From DASTHS01 sp035718085 (GTDB taxonomy: Bacteria; Actinomycetota; Acidimicrobiia; Acidimicrobiales; Palsa-688), in the NCBI GenBank assembly GCA_035718085.1, contig DASTHS010000310.1, forward strand, positions 1 to 8,236: a stretch of DNA of 8,236 nt, in the 5' to 3' direction. Below, piece by piece: positions 6,666 through 8,236 of this stretch. The translations under genes and the position numbers were made by a program. Positions within the stretch are counted from its first letter, which is position 1; each line of letters starts with the position of its first letter. Under the pieces are notes generated by a model. It had not been told where the DNA came from. It made no database searches and saw nothing but the letters and a program-made list of their open reading frames with translations.

Positions 6666-6685
6666 GCCCACCCCCGCGGGTGGGC
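6666..6685 (-). promoter_or_regulatory. 5' leader hairpin of the DUF3311-symporter unit
   Basis: GCCCACCC (6685-6678 on the minus strand) pairs perfectly with GGGTGGGC (6673-6666) around a four-base loop. It sits between the candidate -10 box and the ribosome binding site of the DUF3311 gene. With the -10 box at 6697-6692 its first base would be exactly +1. It might stabilise the message or, alternatively, terminate transcripts from the HAD gene. There is no U-run. Confidence 0.5.
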
Positions 6686-6691
6686 ACCCGG

Positions 6692-6697
6692 AAGATA
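6692..6697 (-). promoter_or_regulatory. Candidate -10 box for the DUF3311-symporter unit
   Basis: TATCTT (6697-6692, minus strand) fits TANNNT and is a rare A/T-rich spot in this GC-rich gap. Six bases later, G at 6685 would be +1, giving a 39-base leader before the ATG at 6646. The -35 region has no recognisable hexamer. Confidence 0.45.
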
Positions 6698-6727
6698 GCC
6701 CCGCCGAGCCTGCGGGTGGCTGATCGA

Positions 6728-6755
6728 GGCGGGCCGGCTCCGGTCCGGCTCCGCC
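6728..6755 (-). terminator. Possible terminator after the HAD gene
   Basis: An imperfect stem (GGCGG 6728-6732 with CCGCC 6751-6755, and CCGG 6734-6737 with CCGG 6745-6748, loop of seven) begins 15 bases beyond the HAD stop. The same stretch also reads as two direct copies of CCGGCTCC. No U-run follows, so termination is uncertain. Confidence 0.35.
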
Positions 6756-6770
6756 CGGGGGCGAGGGGGG

Positions 6771-7586
6771 CTACTGGCGGGCCGCCACCAGCTCCTCGAG
6801 CAGCATGGCGACCGCGTCGGCGTCGTGGCGGCCCAGCACCCGGTCGACGGCGGCGAGCACCTCGGGCACGGCGTTGTCGGGGGCCATGGCGGTGCCCGCC
6901 CACGCCAGCACCGACAGGTCGTTGTGGTTGTCACCGATGGCCACCACCTCGTCGACGCCGACCCCCAGGCGGCTGCACACCCGCTCGAGCGCGTACGCTT
7001 TGGAGACGCCCGGCGCGCCGATGTCGACCCAGTCGAGCCCCGAGGTCGTCACGTGCCCTTCCTCACCCACGTGCTGCTCGAGGAGGGCGATGAGCCCCAG
7101 CGCGTCCGAGCCGGGCAGCCGGCAGATCAGCTTGGTGCAGGGCCGATCGAGGGCCGTGGTGATGTCGTCGACCTCGCGCACCACCTCGTCCCACTCGTTG
7201 GGCTGCTTGAAGAAGTCCCGCTCGTAGCAGAACCGGTCGAGGTTGTCGGTGGCGAAGCGGACGGCTGGGAGCGCCTCCCGGACGCGGGCGACGACGGCCC
7301 GGGCGATCTCGGACGGCAGGGCCACTTCCTCGACGACCTGCCGGCTGGTCATGTCGACGGTGACCGCCCCGTTGGAGCACACCGCGTACGGCCCGCAGTC
7401 GACCCCCCCGAGCACCGGGTACATCGCCTGGGGGGGCCGGCCGGTCACCGGCACCACGTGGATGCCGGCGGCGCGGGCGGCGGCGACGGCGGCGGCCGCC
7501 CGGGGGGTCACCCGCGACGAGGCGTCGAGCAGCGTGCCGTCGAGATCCGTGGCGACCAGCGCGATGGCTGGGTAGGAGCCGGGCAC
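6771..7586 (-). CDS. Cof-type HAD-family phosphatase
   Basis: A 271-residue soluble protein with every HAD motif: DLDGT (nucleophile Asp14, acid/base Asp16), Thr48 in PVTGR, Lys196 in GVSKAYAL and the metal-binding GDNHND (Asp219, Asp223). The long cap between motifs II and III (about residues 85-185) marks the Cof (C2B-cap) subfamily, whose members are Mg2+-dependent phosphatases of sugar phosphates, nucleotides or flavin precursors. Length is normal for that family. Substrate cannot be read from sequence. The start is GTG at 7586, with no Shine-Dalgarno site but a TAGCGT box just six bases away, so a leaderless message is likely. It faces away from a fructose-bisphosphate aldolase gene, which makes a role in phosphosugar balance plausible but unproven. 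It is followed, after 124 bases, by the symporter pair on the same strand. Confidence 0.9.
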   Translation of the reverse strand: MPGSYPAIALVATDLDGTLLDASSRVTPRAAAAVAAARAAGIHVVPVTGRPPQAMYPVLGGVDCGPYAVCSNGAVTVDMTSRQVVEEVALPSEIARAVVARVREALPAVRFATDNLDRFCYERDFFKQPNEWDEVVREVDDITTALDRPCTKLICRLPGSDALGLIALLEQHVGEEGHVTTSGLDWVDIGAPGVSKAYALERVCSRLGVGVDEVVAIGDNHNDLSVLAWAGTAMAPDNAVPEVLAAVDRVLGRHDADAVAMLLEELVAARQ

Positions 7587-7592
7587 CGGGTC

Positions 7593-7598
7593 ACGCTA
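7593..7598 (-). promoter_or_regulatory. -10 box positioned for a leaderless HAD transcript
   Basis: TAGCGT (7598-7593, minus strand) fits TANNNT and is followed by six bases and then the GTG at 7586, exactly the geometry seen before the TPR gene. No ribosome binding site can fit between. The -35 zone would fall near 7615-7622, which also serves the divergent promoter. Confidence 0.5.
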
Positions 7599-7637
7599 CC
7601 GGCGGCCCCGGTCTGGAGCGCCACCGACCACCGCCCC

Positions 7638-7643
7638 TACGCT
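7638..7643 (+). promoter_or_regulatory. Candidate -10 box for the aldolase gene
   Basis: TACGCT (7638-7643) fits TANNNT and would give a leader of about 75 bases before the ATG at 7726. Its -35 zone (about 7614-7621) coincides with that of the divergent HAD promoter. No clear -35 hexamer is present. Confidence 0.35.
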
Positions 7644-7725
7644 CCCGCCCCACCGGCCGCCGGCCGCACGCCGACGGCCCGGCCCACCGACGGCACCCGC
7701 CGCACCCGATCCAGGAGCAGACACC

Positions 7726-8236
7726 ATGGACCTGCAGGCCCTCCTCGGCGACGAGGCCGAGCAGCTGCTGACCCACGAGTGCACCACCATCCCCCGTGAC
7801 GACCTGATCCTGCCGGGCGGCGACGTCATCGACCGGGTGGTCAGCCTCACCGACCGGTCGGTGCCGGTGCTGCGCAACCTGGCGAGCGTCTACGACCACG
7901 GGCGCCTGGGCGGCACCGGCTACCTGTCGATCCTGCCGGTCGACCAGGGCATCGAGCACTCGGCCGCCGCCAGCTTCGCCAAGAACCCGATGTACTTCGA
8001 CCCGAAGAACATCGTGGAGCTGGCCATCGAGGGCGGCTGCAACGCGGTGGCGACCACCTACGGGGTGCTCGGCGCCGTGGCCCGCCGCTACGCCCACAAG
8101 ATCCCCTTCATCGTGAAGCTCAACCACAACGAGCTGCTGACTTATCCCAACCAGTACGACCAGGTGATGTTCGGTTCGGCACGGGAGGCCTACGACCTGG
8201 GGGCAGCCGCGGTAGGGGCCACCATCTACTTCGGAT
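7726..8236 (+). CDS. fbaB: Class I fructose-bisphosphate aldolase, FbaB/DhnA type (N-terminal 170 residues)
   Basis: The first 170 codons are present; the gene runs off the window. The ATG at 7726 follows AGGAG (7713-7717) at eight bases. The protein matches E. coli FbaB, as I recall it, along its entire visible length: the LLGDEAEQLLTHECTTIP head, VPVLRNLASVYDHGRL (46-61), GYLSILPVDQGIEHSA (65-80) with the active-site Asp73, YFDPKNIVELAIEGGCNAVA (90-109) and FIVKLNHNELLTYPNQYD (128-145), up to VGATIYFG (163-170). The E. coli enzyme has about 350 residues, so roughly half is here. The Schiff-base lysine lies in the missing half. The enzyme cleaves or forms fructose-1,6-bisphosphate from dihydroxyacetone phosphate and glyceraldehyde-3-phosphate in glycolysis and gluconeogenesis, in the cytosol, without metal. 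It is divergent from the HAD phosphatase across a 139-bp gap. Confidence 0.95.
   Translation, partial: MDLQALLGDEAEQLLTHECTTIPRDDLILPGGDVIDRVVSLTDRSVPVLRNLASVYDHGRLGGTGYLSILPVDQGIEHSAAASFAKNPMYFDPKNIVELAIEGGCNAVATTYGVLGAVARRYAHKIPFIVKLNHNELLTYPNQYDQVMFGSAREAYDLGAAAVGATIYFG

Noticed and set aside
6825..7799. Plus-strand frame antisense to the HAD gene and running into the aldolase gene.
   Set aside because: The HAD gene has all four catalytic motifs on the other strand, and this frame crosses the divergent promoter region.
7591..8127. Minus-strand frame of 178 residues across the aldolase gene.
   Set aside because: The plus strand encodes an uninterrupted FbaB sequence here.

Overview
The window is a very GC-rich chromosomal segment carrying the 3' end of a ribosomal RNA operon followed by six complete protein genes and one gene cut by the right edge. 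Actinobacterial features are frequent: TANNNT -10 boxes, GTG starts, probable leaderless messages, and strong G/C bias at third codon positions. The 42-residue 'GGYWLVAADGGVFSFGDA' repeat behind a VanY-like peptidase is, from memory, typical of the class Acidimicrobiia (Actinomycetota). I therefore favour a high-GC acidimicrobial genome; this is an inference, not a database result.

Layout. (1) 1-625, plus strand: 3' part of 23S rRNA, a spacer with two strong hairpins and no tRNA, 5S rRNA, and a 12-bp stem that probably ends the operon. (2) 684-2642, plus: a 648-residue protein with about 445 Arg/Gly/Asp-rich, probably disordered residues ahead of a tetratricopeptide (TPR) domain, apparently read from a leaderless message. 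(3) 2753-4141, plus: a secreted M15B (VanY-like) peptidase with six 42-residue repeats. (4) 4072-4536, minus: a small SSB-like OB-fold protein whose 3' end overlaps the peptidase gene. (5) 6646-4674, minus: a two-gene unit, a DUF3311 membrane protein and a sodium:solute symporter of the monocarboxylate (MctP-like) type, overlapping by four bases. (6) 7586-6771, minus: a Cof-type HAD phosphatase, probably leaderless. (7) 7726 to the edge, plus: the N-terminal half of a class I fructose-bisphosphate aldolase of the FbaB/DhnA type, divergent from the phosphatase.

How the parts may work together. The symporter pair, the sugar-phosphatase-like HAD protein and the reversible aldolase would fit growth on organic acids, with uptake feeding gluconeogenesis, but the link rests only on adjacency. 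The TPR protein's place directly behind the rRNA operon, with its RGG-like basic tail, makes an RNA or ribosome connection worth testing.

I see no mobile element, CRISPR array, phage gene or toxin-antitoxin module. The least explained items are the RG-rich TPR protein, the 42-residue repeat domain, and three promoter arrangements: two leaderless starts with identical geometry, a hairpin placed exactly at a predicted +1, and a divergent promoter pair sharing its -35 zone. Long open frames antisense to the real genes are numerous here and are products of GC bias.
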